In this document: one piece after another, positions 50,692 through 60,036 of the stretch
Layout of the letters: each line of letters begins with the position of its first letter
How positions within the stretch are numbered: position 1 is the first letter of the stretch
NCBI RefSeq assembly: GCF_018777395.1
Contig: NZ_JAFJYC010000002.1
Location: forward strand, 186,001 to 250,000
Length of the DNA stretch: 64,000 bases
Direction: 5' to 3'
Source of the DNA: Candidatus Sodalis endolongispinus
GTDB lineage: Bacteria > Pseudomonadota > Gammaproteobacteria > Enterobacterales > Enterobacteriaceae
Program-made: the position numbers and the translations under genes
Notes under the pieces: model-generated
Seen by the model: the letters and a program-made list of their open reading frames with translations, nothing else
The model's database searches: none
What the model was told of the DNA's origin: nothing

Positions 50692-50919
50692 TTATTTGCG
50701 CGGTTCGTAAGGCAGGCGGGAGAACGTAAGCGACGCCTGGCGGTAAAAGGCTACCCGCGTGCGAAAATACTCACGTAAGGGAATGGGCTGTTCACGTTCC
50801 ACCTGCTCCGCCACGACCGGCATATTATACCGTTCTTTAAACGCGACCGCGGACGCCGCCAGATCGAAATTGATTTTATCGCGCGCCGGCTCATCCAGCG
50901 CCGCTAAATTATACTCCAT
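50692..50919 (-). CDS. holE: DNA polymerase III theta subunit
   Basis: Small subunit of the polymerase III core that binds and stabilises the epsilon proofreading subunit. From the ATG at 50919 it has 75 residues (E. coli 76). It shares [19 protein letters not shown], then VEREQP and the end [13 protein letters not shown]. The frame is open for another 23 codons, but homology begins at the chosen ATG. Its start lies 3 bases beyond the stop of the small frame upstream, so the two may be coupled. Intact. Confidence 0.93.
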   Translation of the reverse strand: MEYNLAALDEPARDKINFDLAASAVAFKERYNMPVVAEQVEREQPIPLREYFRTRVAFYRQASLTFSRLPYEPRK

Positions 50920-50921
50920 GG

Positions 50922-51119
50922 TCACTTTTCCCCATTTATGGCTATCTGGTGTCCAAAATAATGCAGCCGGCGGCGGTTTGCAAGCCACTGGGGTGGCGGA
51001 AGAGAAATAATAATCGTTTCTATTTCGCCATCGGCATTGACGGCGGCATGTACAATAAGCTCCTGAATTTGTCGCTTATCAAGAATACCTATCAGTTCCG
51101 CAGGTGTAAATATTATCAC
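50922..51119 (-). CDS. Hypothetical small protein upstream of holE (65 aa)
   Basis: A 65-residue frame ending immediately before the holE ATG. It reads as a plausible soluble protein ([20 protein letters not shown], then [17 protein letters not shown]), with mixed helix and strand character and a basic C-terminus. The tight spacing to holE suggests a two-gene unit. No strong ribosome site is evident and I do not recognise the family, so it may be a chance frame or a fragment of a larger gene. Confidence 0.4.
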   Translation of the reverse strand: MIIFTPAELIGILDKRQIQELIVHAAVNADGEIETIIISLPPPQWLANRRRLHYFGHQIAINGEK

Positions 51120-51274
51120 TTGCTAGGCTGTCACGTATTAAATAACCTATCATATTGAAAAGTAGTAAATTAAAATAATATGCCTTCTTTCGGAATAAGT
51201 CGGTTTGTTTTTGTAGTTGATGTTGGCATAATAGCAAAAATAATCACCTGCACATCCCATAAGGACGCCAGTCA

Positions 51275-51790
51275 ATGTTAAAACAAGAAATGGCCAACAA
51301 GCTGAATGAGCAATTAAATCTCGAATTCTTTTCCGCCAACCTCTATTTACAAATGAGCGCCTGGTGTAATGACAAAGGTTTGGAGGGCGACAGCCAGTTT
51401 TTCAAGACCCAGTCCAGCGAAGAAATGGATCACATGCGCCGCCTGTTCGATTATCTGAACGATACCGGCACCATGCCGGTGCTGGGCGCTATCGAAGCGC
51501 CGCCGGTCGGGTTTCCGGCCTTGGCCGAGCTTATCAAGCTTGCCTATGAGCATGAGCAGATGATCACGCTGAAGATTAACGAGCTGGCCCACGTGGCGAT
51601 GACGCTGCAGGACTATTCGACGTTTCACTTCCTGCAATGGTATGTCGCCGAGCAGCACGAGGAAGAGAAGATGTTCAAATCCATCCTCGACAAGCTGGCG
51701 CTGGTGAACATCGATGCGAGCGGCCTGTTCTTTATTGATCAGGATCTGAAAAAAATGAACGGCGACAACAGCGTTAGTACCACTCTGTAA
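51275..51790 (+). CDS. ftnA: Non-haem ferritin FtnA
   Basis: Iron-storage ferritin of 171 residues (E. coli FtnA about 165). Ferroxidase ligands are recognisable: Glu in NLEFFSANLYLQMS, the Glu and His of SSEEMDHMRRLFDYL, and the later EHEQMITLKINEL segment. FLQWYVAEQHEEEKMF near the C-terminus supplies further ligands. The protein forms 24-subunit shells that oxidise and store Fe(II). The start ATG follows AAGGACGCCAGTCA. It stands alone between holE and copC. Intact, unlike several of the metal importer genes in this window. Confidence 0.92.
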   Translation: MLKQEMANKLNEQLNLEFFSANLYLQMSAWCNDKGLEGDSQFFKTQSSEEMDHMRRLFDYLNDTGTMPVLGAIEAPPVGFPALAELIKLAYEHEQMITLKINELAHVAMTLQDYSTFHFLQWYVAEQHEEEKMFKSILDKLALVNIDASGLFFIDQDLKKMNGDNSVSTTL

Positions 51791-52044
51791 GTGCCCCCCG
51801 TCCCGATGTTTTTCCCCCGTCCACCGCGCGCGCCGCCGCCGGGGGACGGGTGGGTTATCCTCGACTTCACCCGCCACAGCCGCTATTATTTGCCCGCGTT
51901 CATGTAAGCGGGCCTGCCAACCATGACCGGGCGTTTGTTCCTTTCTCGCCTGTGGCGGTAATGGCTGGGCAGCGGATCCTGCCGTCTTGTTTCCCACCGC
52001 CGTAACGTTTATTCAGACATTTATCACCTTAAGGAGAGCCACTA

Positions 52045-52425
52045 ATGTCAATGCAACGTATTGTCGCTCCGGTGTGTGCGCCGGCGCTATTTGCCGGCGC
52101 GGTGTTGTGCGCGCCGCGGGCCGAGGCCCATGCCCATCTCAAAACGCAATATCCCGCCGCCAATGCCACCATGACTGACGCGCCGCAGGCCCTTACCCTG
52201 ACGTTTACCGAAGCGGTTGAACCCGCTTTCAGCGGTTTGACCTTGACCCGCAATGATAACCAGCAGGTACCCAGCGGCCCTGTCAAAACCGATCCGGCGA
52301 ATGCCGCCCAGATCATCGTGCCCTTTACACAGCCGCTGACCGCTGGCGAATACCAGGTGGCATGGCATGTGGTTTCGGTAGATGGTCATAAAACCCAGGG
52401 TAGCTATACCTTCAGCGTCAAATAA
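52045..52425 (+). CDS. copC: Periplasmic copper-binding protein CopC/YobA
   Basis: A 126-residue periplasmic protein of the CopC family. A signal peptide ends at PRAEA, so the mature protein begins HAHLKTQYPA with the N-terminal His copper ligand. The beta-sandwich carries LTLTFTEAVEP and the C-terminal AWHVVSVDGHKTQGSY with Asp and His ligands. GGAGAG lies 8 bases before the ATG. It is directly followed by copD (stop of one adjoining the ATG of the next), as in the E. coli yobA-yebZ-yebY unit. CopC hands copper to CopD, which is broken here. Confidence 0.92.
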   Translation: MSMQRIVAPVCAPALFAGAVLCAPRAEAHAHLKTQYPAANATMTDAPQALTLTFTEAVEPAFSGLTLTRNDNQQVPSGPVKTDPANAAQIIVPFTQPLTAGEYQVAWHVVSVDGHKTQGSYTFSVK

Positions 52426-53318
52426 ATGGCCACATTGCCGGCATGGTTCGCGGCCTGCCGCTTTATCCATTTTGCCGCGCTGATTCAACTGAGCGGCATT
52501 TTGCTGTTCAGCGAAGGTCTGGCGCCGCCGTCCCTGCAGCAGCGGCTCAAATGCGCGTTCCGGGGCACCTTGAAGGTGTTGGCACTGGGCGCTCTGGTGT
52601 CGGGCTTTGCGCTGCTGGCGCTTCAGGCTGGCCTGATGGGGCAGGGATGGCCGGATACTGTCCGTCCTGACGTCTGGCGCGTGGTGCTGCATACTGCCTT
52701 TGGTCAGGTATGGTTTTGGCATCTGTTGTTGGTGCTGGCGACCTGCTGCGCCACCCTGGGCGCAACCCTCGCGCGCGGGCGTTATAGATGGTGTTATGGG
52801 TGTTGTCAACGCTGGCGCTGCTCAGTCTGGCGTTTGTCGGCCACGCGGCGATGTATGGCGGATTACGCGGCGCCGCGCAGCGCGGTAATCACATGCTGCA
52901 TCTCCTGGCCGCGGCGGGATGGCTCGGCGGTTTATGGCCCTTGTTGTTGTCACTGCGCGGGCTAACACGTCCACGCTTGCGCCCGGAGGTCCTGAGGGCA
53001 TTGATGGCCTATTCTCGCTGCGACCATCTGTGGGTAGCGCTGGTGATTCTGACCGGCGTCGGCAACACCTTCCTGGTTCTGGGCCACTGGCCTGTCGCGC
53101 TGGGACAGCCGTATTCGCGCATGTTGGTTATTAAAATTCTCGCCGTGGGGGCAATGGTACTGCTGGCGTTGACCAACCGTTACCGCATTGTCCCCACGAT
53201 GCGCATAGATGAAGCCCGTGCCATTAAACGACTGACCCGGTTGACGTTAACGGAAATCGCTCTTGGCGGGCTGACACTGATGTTGGTGAGCGTATTTGCC
53301 ATGCTTGAAACCCAATAA
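52426..53318 (+). pseudogene. copD: Copper resistance membrane protein CopD/YebZ, frameshifted
   Basis: Inner-membrane CopD-family protein thought to import copper passed on by CopC. The first 120 residues contain helices such as FAACRFIHFAALIQLSG, with the conserved His, and VWFWHLLLVLA. The frame breaks at 52784-52788: the sequence reads TATAGATGG where TATAGAATGG would keep frame, so one A is missing. The second frame continues VLWVLSTLALLSLAFVGHAAM, then HLLAAAGWLGGLWPLL and the final VVIKILAVGAMV-like helices to AMLETQ. The rest is undamaged. Downstream yebY is intact. Confidence 0.88.
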
Positions 53319-53354
53319 GTGTTCGGCCTCGGCCGACATGTTTATAGCAGGTCT

Positions 53355-53708
53355 ATGATGAAGAAACGTTCGCTTGTTGTTGTCGTGGTATTGCTGGCGG
53401 CGCAGTACGCCAGCGCCATGGAGATTATCACTTTGAGCAAGTTTCAATACGGTAAACGCTGGGCGTTCACCAAAGAGGAGATGCAACTTATGTGCCGCCC
53501 CGATCACGCGCTATGCGCGCTGAATATGAGCACCTTGATGCAACCGCTGAACGAAAAGGCGGAGCAACAACGCAAGGCCGGCCATGTCCACGCGCAACCT
53601 ATTGAGGTGATTTTGCTTGATGATCCCGACCGACCGGGACAGAAAATGAGTATTGCGCCGTTTATAGAGCGCGCGCAGCAGCTCTGCGTTGACAAAACGA
53701 CACCGTAA
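53355..53708 (+). CDS. yebY: YebY family periplasmic protein (DUF2511)
   Basis: A 117-residue secreted protein homologous to E. coli YebY (DUF2511), whose gene is cotranscribed with copC-copD. It has a signal peptide (KRSLVVVVVLLAAQYASA) and then EIITLSKFQYGKRWAFTKEEMQLMCRP, DDPDRPGQKMSIAPFIERAQQLC at the C-terminus (given here in parts: MSIAPFIERAQQLC). Three cysteines remain in the mature part. I chose the ATG at 53355; a start 36 bases earlier is possible but lacks signal-peptide character. Function unknown. It is followed by the SdsR gene as in E. coli. Confidence 0.9.
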   Translation: MMKKRSLVVVVVLLAAQYASAMEIITLSKFQYGKRWAFTKEEMQLMCRPDHALCALNMSTLMQPLNEKAEQQRKAGHVHAQPIEVILLDDPDRPGQKMSIAPFIERAQQLCVDKTTP

Positions 53709-53860
53709 CGGTGAAGGGAAGGTAAAGAATCCATCAAGTGCAAAGGTTAATTAACTGAAGTGTGTCTGTTATTACAGAGTTAAACTTTGATGACAGAATA
53801 TGCGAGTAATGCCGGTGCCGCGGTGGAAAAACAGATCGTGCGCTCTATACATTTGCAATG

Positions 53861-53964
53861 TAGGACATCAAAAGCCTACAAAAAATGCCAACTTTTAGCG
53901 CACGGCTCTCTCCCAAGAGCCATTTCCCTGGACCGAATATAGGAATCGTATTCGGTCTTTTTTT
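53861..53964 (+). ncRNA. sdsR: SdsR (RyeB) small RNA
   Basis: The 3' two thirds are nearly identical to E. coli and Salmonella SdsR. They contain AATGCCAACTTTTAGCGCAC, then GGCTCTCTCCCAAGAGCC and the terminator GACCGAAT-...-ATTCGGTC with a T7 run ending at about 53964. The 5' end is less conserved and is placed by the -10 element TATACA at 53846-53851, typical of sigma-S control, giving a transcript of about 104 nt. SdsR is an Hfq-dependent RNA made in stationary phase that represses mutS, tolC and others. Location after yebY matches E. coli. The antisense RNA RyeA would be encoded on the other strand. Confidence 0.93.
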
Positions 53965-54040
53965 ATCTGTATGATTCATGACGGGTCTGCGAGTCATTCG
54001 CGACCTTGCACCAAAACGTTACACCGCTTAGCGCTAATTC

Positions 54041-54056
54041 TTCATGTCGTCTTGAC
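54041..54056 (+). repeat. 16-bp direct repeat, left of the IS
   Basis: TTCATGTCGTCTTGAC abuts the left end of the IS2-like element and recurs unchanged immediately beyond the right end (55384-55399). IS2 normally duplicates 5 bp, so 16 bp is unexpected. Confidence 0.9.
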
Positions 54057-54093
54057 TGATCTTGCCCCGCCATCTCCGTACAGCTTTTGTATC

Positions 54094-54975
54094 TTAAGTT
54101 AACGAAGCCCGCTGCCGCCGGTATTCTCTCGGAGAGTGATATCCCAGCGCGCTGTGCGGATGGTTTTCATTGTAATGCGTGAACGCTGCTGCAAGGTTTC
54201 GCAGGGCTGTTCTCGCATCCGGTTTTGGCATGAACTCGATATAGTCTTCCTTCATCGTCTTCACGAACCGTTCGGCCATGCCATTGCTCTGCGGGCTGCT
54301 CACCGCTGTTGTGCAGGGCTCCAGATCCAGTTCTCTGGCGAACCTCTGCGTTTCATGCGCGGTATACGCTGAACCGTTGTCCGTCAACCACTGCACCGCT
54401 GTATCGGGTAACCTGTCGCCGAAGCGCTTTTCTACCGACCTCAGCATCACATCCTGCACGGTCGAACTGTCGTAGCCTACAGTGCTCGCAGACCAGTCTA
54501 TGGCCTCTCTGTCGCAGCAGTCCAGTGCGAACGTGACCCGCAGTTTTTCACCGTTGTCGCAGCCGAACTCGAAGCCATCTGAACACCAGCGAATATCGCT
54601 TTCTGCCACCGCGATCCTGCCCTTATGCTCACGCCTCGGCCGCTATGGTTTTCAATGTAATAACATCAGGTTATGCTCACACATGATCCTGTAAAGTCGT
54701 TTCGCATTTACCGGCGTCAGTCCCTCTGCGCGATGTTGTTTACGCAGGATGCCCCACACCCGCCGATAGCCGTAGCTGGGCATATCGCTGATGATGTCGA
54801 GGATGTCCGACAGTATTTCAGCGTCTGCTTCGTCATTACGCCGGTTACAGCGCCTGTCCTGCCAGTCGGCAGAACGCTTAATCCGCAGTGACAGCGGCGC
54901 ACGCGACCCGCTCATGGCGCGGCTGACCTGTGCTATTCCCCGGCCTTTGGCAACAAGGGCGCGTTCGCTATCCAT
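54094..54975 (-). pseudogene. IS2-type transposase OrfB with two in-frame stops
   Basis: OrfB of an IS3-family element, related to InsD of IS2. The first part has SYGYRRVWGILRKQHR and AKRLYRIMCEHNLMLLH. A TGA and then a TAG follow within four codons (near 54640-54652). The frame then resumes without shift with [71 protein letters not shown] and [15 protein letters not shown]. The DDE catalytic residues (Asp in CSDGFEF, Asp in TDNGSAY, Glu in MAERFVKT) are all after the stops, so the short product cannot transpose. The interrupted frame shows the copy is dead unless supplied in trans. Confidence 0.9.
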
Positions 54976-55319
54976 TTTCGTGACTGGCCGTACTCCACGG
55001 CTTCTTTTAGGATCTCAACCTCCATCGTCTTCTTACCCAGAAGGCGCTGGAGCTCCCGGACCTGCTTCAATGCAGCTGCAAGCTCAGAGGCAGGAACAAC
55101 GTCCTTCCCGGCAGTGAGGCTGCCTTCCTGATATTGCTTTTTCCACTTAAACAGCAGGCTGGGCTGGATACCGTGCAGTCGTGCGAGATGGGAGACATTC
55201 ATGCCGGGCTCCATCCTCTGCTGAATAATGGCCATTTTTTCCTGAGGAGTTTTACGTTTACGGACTTCTTGACCTAACGGGATCCCGGTCATATCAAAAT
55301 TGGCGTTAGTGTTAGACAT
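54933..55319 (-). CDS. IS2-type OrfA (InsC-like)
   Basis: A 128-residue helix-turn-helix protein of the IS2 OrfA type. It shows [39 protein letters not shown] and the conserved [23 protein letters not shown] coiled region (shown in part: [19 protein letters not shown]). It overlaps orfB by 43 bases in another frame, as IS3-family elements do for programmed frameshifting. OrfA alone acts as a DNA-binding repressor of transposition in IS2. Intact. Confidence 0.9.
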   Translation of the reverse strand: MSNTNANFDMTGIPLGQEVRKRKTPQEKMAIIQQRMEPGMNVSHLARLHGIQPSLLFKWKKQYQEGSLTAGKDVVPASELAAALKQVRELQRLLGKKTMEVEILKEAVEYGQSRKWIANAPLLPKAGE

Positions 55320-55383
55320 ATATTCAAGCCTATCTCTTATCTGGAGATACAGCTACTGTCTGGTGTTTCAGGGGGCTAAATCA

Positions 55384-55399
55384 TTCATGTCGTCTTGAC
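55384..55399 (+). repeat. 16-bp direct repeat, right of the IS
   Basis: Perfect copy of 54041-54056, directly abutting the right terminal repeat of the IS2-like element. The bases just beyond both copies differ, so the repeat is exactly 16 bp. Confidence 0.9.
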
Positions 55400-56496
55400 C
55401 ACGCGAAGCAACACGTTGTTAGGTATGTCCCTATTTTTAAAGGGATTCTCTTAGATTTGCCATCGACCAGATGCCGCGGCAAAATTGCGCTATCCCGCTA
55501 TCCCGCTATCCCGCTATCCCGCTATCCCGCTATCCCGCTATCCCGCTATCCCGCTATCCCGCTATCCCGCTATCCCGCTATCCCGCTGTCACACTGTCAC
55601 GGCGTTGCGCTGTGGCGCTGTCGTGCCGTCGCCTGCACGGCAGGCGTTAACGGCCCTCATAGGGACCATTTTTTGGGCGGTGTCTTTAGCGCAATCTTGC
55701 CAACCCTCTGGCTGTGACACGGGCGTGGTAAAAAAGTCAGGCACGAAAAGCGTCAGTCAATTTCTCCTTTATCAGTAGGGCATCGCGTTAACGACACCGT
55801 CTTCCGTCGCAGGGAGGATGCTGTTCTGAATGCCATAGCTGTTAAAACGGGTAGGCCTAAAGATGTTGCGAGTGACTCACCATCAACGTTGCCACCCCGT
55901 TACAGGCGGCAAGTGATACTATTTTCAGCCATGTGGCTGATGATGCATCGTTAAGCAAGAGCGGGGGTATTAATGCTATGGTCAATCGAGTGATATAATT
56001 TCGCTGCCGTTCTGACTTGCCAGGAATTGACCAATAATGATCACCTTAACGCCTTCTGACGCACCGGCAAAACTCGCTGAAGTTATGGATAAAACCATAC
56101 AGCTGCCTGTAATCCTCCCTCGGCGTACCTTTTCCAGGTTGTCATTATCAGCACAAATCAATTTGCCGATTTGCAACAGGTTACCTTTGATACCGCATCG
56201 TGAGTAACGGGAAATCAAGCACAGTCTAAACAACTGGCGTTAGTTGTTTTTTTTCACGGTCGTGCTGATCGCAATTTATGGTAGACAGTTGAACAATATT
56301 GCCGGCCGCAACGGTTACCGCAAAATCGGTTGAGTCGATGAAATGGGATCTCGCGTGAAAATTCTTTACGTTGGTGGGCAAGATAAATCTCTTTTTTAAA
56401 CTTGCTGCGGCATGACTCCACGAATTAGCGCGGGGCGGTGGCGTTAACGATACAAACAAGCGAACTGCGATTGCGAGCGCATGGGTCTTTCTGGCG
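55400..56496. other. Gene-free junction between the IS and the type III operon
   Basis: About 1.1 kb with no recognisable gene. It holds the octanucleotide repeat tract (55488-55583). Short frames on either strand (for example a minus-strand frame at 55982-56233) show no family features. The upstream part of sctV and of the whole type III operon would be expected here but is missing, so this is probably a deletion junction with decayed sequence. Confidence 0.5.
55488..55583. repeat. Octanucleotide repeat, 12 perfect copies
   Basis: CGCTATCC is repeated twelve times without a mismatch from 55488 to 55583, followed by one degenerate copy (CGCTGTCA). Because 8 is not a multiple of three, gain or loss of one unit shifts any frame through it. 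The frames that read across it (encoding RYPAIPLS repeats) are products of the repeat. Confidence 0.97.
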
Positions 56497-58344
56497 ATGA
56501 ACAGGGGAGACACTACTTCGTTGTTACTGATAACGACGCTCTATCTCCTGTCCCTGTCGATTAGCACCACCCGATTGGTCCTGCTGCAGCATAACGCAGG
56601 CAGTATTGTCGATGCGTTCGGCCACTTTGTGGTCGGCGGTAATTTAACGGTCGGGCTGGTTATCTTCTTTATCATTACCATCGTGCAATTTATCGTCATC
56701 ACCAAGGGCACTGAGCGTGTGGCGGAAGTCAGTGCGCGTTTTTCCCTCGACGGCATGCCCGGCAAACAAATGAGTATCGACGGCGATTTACGCGCCGGGG
56801 TCATTGATGCGGTCCAGGCGCGCCATCTACGTCATTTGGTACAGCAGGAAAGCCGTTTCCTAGGCGCGATGGACGGCGCGATGAAGTTTGTCAAAGGAGA
56901 CGCTATCGCCGGCATCATCGTGGTGCTGGTGAATATCATCGGCGGCATTATTATCGGCATCGTACAGGGAGGCATGGCTCTCGGGCAGGCAGTGCAGACC
57001 TATAGCGTGCTGTCGATCGGTGATGGCCTGTGCGGGCAGATTCCGTCGCTGCTGATATCGTTAAGCGCCGGCATCATTGTGACGAGCGTCACCGGCGAAA
57101 AACGGCAGAACCTGGCCGGCGAAGTGACCATGCAGCTGGGTAAACAGCCGCAGGCGCTGTTGCTTACCGCGGTGATCCTGATGCTGTTTGCGTTGATACC
57201 GGGCTTTCCCTTTTTGGACTTCTTTATTCTGGCGCTGTTGTCCGCTCTGCCTTGCGGGCTTATCTGGCACCGCCGTCGTCGGGCGTCGGGCGTCGGTCCC
57301 GCCGCGTAGCAGGAGAGCGCGGGCGACGTAATGCACCCGTGGGCTTGCCCGCTGATGCTGCGTATTGCCCCTGTACTCAACACCACGTCTTTGGCGCAGG
57401 AAATCGATGCGCTGCGCTGGACCTTGTTTGAAAATTATGGCGTCCCGATACCGGAGATAACCATCGTGGTGGAGCCGGCACAGCAGGCGGCGGCGGTGAC
57501 ACTGCTGTTATATCAAGAACCGGTGTTAACCCAAGTGTTGCCGGAGAAGGGGTTCTGCCTTGCGTTTGGCGTCGCCGACGATCTGGGCGGGGAGACGGTG
57601 ACCTTGCCGGACGGTATGGGGCAGATAACCTGGCTGCCGGCGGAGATGGCGGCACTGGCGCGCGACCGCGGCCTGACGGTGATGGCGCAGGAAAACTGTC
57701 TGTCCGCGCTACTGCGCCGGGTGCTGGTGCGCTATATGGCCGAATTTATCGGCGTGCAGGAAGCGCGTTATCTGATGGACGCCATGGAGGCACAATATTC
57801 CGAACTGGTCAAAGAGCTGCAGCGCCAATTGCCCATCAGCAAAATTACCGAAACCCTGCAGCGCCTGGTGGCGGAAGGGGTTTCCATCCGCGATTTACGT
57901 TTGATCTTCGGCACGCTGATTGAATGGGCGCCGCGGGAAAAAGACGTGCTGATGTTGACGGAATATGTGCGTATTGCCCTGCGGCGGCACTTGCTCCAGC
58001 GGCTGAAGCCGCTCGGGGAACCGTTGCCGGTGGTACGTATCGGCGAAGGCATTGAAAACCTTATTCGCGAATCCATACGTCAAACCGCGGTCGGCACCTA
58101 TGCCGCACTGAGCCCGGCGCAAAACCAACGCATTCTCAACCTGGTGGCCGAAGCGCTGGCGTCGCTGGGGGAAGTCTGCGTAGTGACCTCGGTCGACGCA
58201 CGCCGTTTCCTGCGTCGGCTCATCGAAACGCTGCGCTACGATATTGCGGTACTGTCCTGGCAGGAACTAGGGGCGGAATGTTCGATCCAGGTCCTGACCA
58301 CCCTTGATCTCAGCACCGAGGAGTTGGCCGACGATGACATGTAA
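56497..58344 (+). pseudogene. sctV: SPI-2-type export gate protein SctV, truncated and with a stop
   Basis: SctV (SsaV in Salmonella) is the large export-gate protein with membrane helices and a cytoplasmic nonameric ring. Homology begins near [20 protein letters not shown], so about the first 80 residues, including the first helices, are missing. The rest is very close to Ssa[65 protein letters not shown] at 57307-57309 lies in the linker; the same frame continues with [12 protein letters not shown], then [32 protein letters not shown] and the end [11 protein letters not shown]. The next gene starts within its last 11 bases. The gene cannot make a complete protein. Confidence 0.92.
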
Positions 58345-59662
58345 CGCTCAACGCCATCAGGAGGCGTTGGTGCGACGCCTGACGCACACAGCGGATCCTC
58401 CCGACGGCTATCGCCTGACCGGGGCGCTGTTGCACATTGGCGCTACGTTGCTACGCGCGCGCCTGCCCGGCGTGATGATGGGGGAGGTTTGCCGGCTTTT
58501 GCCGGCGGGCGGATTGTCCGAAGTGGTGGGTATCGAAGGGGATGATGTGCTGTTATCGACCTACGGGGCGACGGAGGGCCTGACCTACGGCCAGCGGGTA
58601 GAGCCGCTAGGTCGCCGCCAGCGCGCGCCGGTGGGCAGCGCGTTACTCGGGCGGGTGATCGATGGCTTGCGCAGATCGCTGGACGACAGGCCCGATCCGC
58701 AAGGCCCGTGGCGGGAACTGGACGCGTCACCGCCGCCGCCGCTAACGCGCCAGCGTATCGCCCGCCCGCTGTTGACCGGTATTCGCGCCATCGACGCGAT
58801 GCTGACCTGCGGCGAAGGGCAACGCATCGGTATCTTCGCCGCGGCGGGGGGCGGCAAGAGCACGCTGTTATCCATGTTGAGCGCCTGCCCCGATTGCGAC
58901 GTGACGGTACTGGCGCTGATCGGCGAGCGCGGCCGGGAGGTGCGCGAGTTTCTTGAGCAGACGCTGGACGACGAGACCAGGCAACGCTGCGTGACCATCG
59001 TGGCGACCTCGGACCGACCGGCGCTGGAACGTGTCCGCGCGCTTTCGCTTGCCACCACCATCGCTGAAGCGTTCCGCGACAAGGGGTTGCGGGTCTTATT
59101 GCTGGCCGATTCTCTGACGCGCTATGCCCGCGGCGGGCGGGAAATCGCGCTGGCGGCCGGTGAAACCTGCGTGGGCAGCAGTTATCCGCCGGCGGTGTTT
59201 GCGGCGCTGCCGCGGCTTTTAGAGCGCGCCGGTATGGGGACGGTTGGCAGCATCAGCGCTTTTTACACTGTGCTGGTAGAAGGGGACGATATCAATGAGC
59301 CGCTGGCAGATGAAGTCCGCTCCCTGCTCGACGGCCACATCATCTTATCGCGACGTTTGGCGGAGGGCGGCCATTTCCCGGCGATCGACGTCCTGGCGAG
59401 TCTCAGCCGCATTATGCCGTCGATCGTTGACGAACAGCATATTGCATTGGCGGCAGCGCTGCGTCAGCTGTTGTCGATTTACCGCGACGTGGAGTTATTG
59501 GTGCTGGTCGGCGAGTACCAACGGGGCGATGATCCGCTGGCGGATCGGGCAGTCGACGCCTATCCGGCTATCTGCACTTTCTTACAACAACGGGGGAATG
59601 CACCATGCGACATCGACAGTCTGCAGCAGCAGCTTATGCAACTGACCGGCAACAGCTGTTGA
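58334..59662 (+). CDS. sctN: Type III secretion ATPase SctN (SsaN-like)
   Basis: Hexameric ATPase of the type III sorting platform, which unfolds and detaches chaperoned substrates. It has 442 residues from the ATG at 58334. The F1-beta-like fold shows the Walker [10 protein letters not shown] (Lys about 175; SsaN has SAPGVGKST), [15 protein letters not shown], Walker [24 protein letters not shown] and the [20 protein letters not shown] segment. The closest named relative by eye is SsaN of Salmonella SPI-2. It overlaps sctV and sctO. No lesion, although the export gate genes around it are broken. Confidence 0.94.
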   Translation: MTCNAQRHQEALVRRLTHTADPPDGYRLTGALLHIGATLLRARLPGVMMGEVCRLLPAGGLSEVVGIEGDDVLLSTYGATEGLTYGQRVEPLGRRQRAPVGSALLGRVIDGLRRSLDDRPDPQGPWRELDASPPPPLTRQRIARPLLTGIRAIDAMLTCGEGQRIGIFAAAGGGKSTLLSMLSACPDCDVTVLALIGERGREVREFLEQTLDDETRQRCVTIVATSDRPALERVRALSLATTIAEAFRDKGLRVLLLADSLTRYARGGREIALAAGETCVGSSYPPAVFAALPRLLERAGMGTVGSISAFYTVLVEGDDINEPLADEVRSLLDGHIILSRRLAEGGHFPAIDVLASLSRIMPSIVDEQHIALAAALRQLLSIYRDVELLVLVGEYQRGDDPLADRAVDAYPAICTFLQQRGNAPCDIDSLQQQLMQLTGNSC

Positions 59663-60036
59663 AGGCATTATTGCGCCTGAAAGCGCAGCGTGAAGCGCGT
59701 TTGCGGCGGGCATTGGCCAAGGTCAGCCGCGATGAGCGGCAAAATGAAGCGGCCACCGGTGAAGGAGATGCGCGCCTGGCGCAGCTTGCCAGGATGCGGC
59801 ATGACTTACTGTCGTGGCGGGGGGTGGCGACGGTCGGCGGTCTTGGACGCAGCGCGCGGGAAATGCAGGGCGTATTGCAGCGGGTTTATGCGTTAAGCGG
59901 GGAACTGCGCCACCTGCGGCAGGCGCGTGCGACGCTGCAGGCCCGACGGCGGGATTTGCAGGAGGCGCGGGTGATATTAATGAAAAAACAGGAAAAACTG
60001 AAACTGGTGCTAACCGATGAGCGTTATCAAAACTGA
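59659..60036 (+). CDS. sctO: Type III stalk protein SctO (SsaO-like)
   Basis: SctO is a coiled-coil stalk that links the ATPase to the export gate, like the gamma subunit of F1. From the TTG at 59659 the protein has 125 residues, the length of SsaO as I recall it, and aligns with it (ALLRLKAQREARLRRAL at the start, ILMKKQEKLKLVLTDERYQ at the end). The whole sequence is heptad-like, rich in Leu, Arg, Glu and Ala. The frame is open to an ATG at 59605, but that start would overlap sctN by 58 bases; the TTG overlaps the sctN stop by four bases. Intact. Confidence 0.82.
   Translation: MKALLRLKAQREARLRRALAKVSRDERQNEAATGEGDARLAQLARMRHDLLSWRGVATVGGLGRSAREMQGVLQRVYALSGELRHLRQARATLQARRRDLQEARVILMKKQEKLKLVLTDERYQN

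Larger units (their letters stand above)
54057..55383 (-). mobile_element. IS2-like insertion sequence (IS3 family)
   Basis: A 1327-bp element, close to the 1331 bp of IS2. The left end begins TGATCTTGCCCCGCC and the right end read inward is TGATTTAGCCCCCTG, an imperfect terminal inverted repeat similar to that of IS2 (TGGATTTGCCCC). It carries orfA intact and orfB with two stops, both on the minus strand. It lies between SdsR and the type III secretion region. The copy is probably inactive. Confidence 0.9.

Noticed and set aside
55488..55583. The octamer array as a CRISPR array
   Set aside because: The 8-bp units are head to tail with no spacers, and no cas genes are present in the window.
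55457..55778. Frames encoding RYPAIPLS repeats
   Set aside because: They come from the CGCTATCC octamer array, which encodes an eight-residue repeat in all three frames; no protein features flank it.
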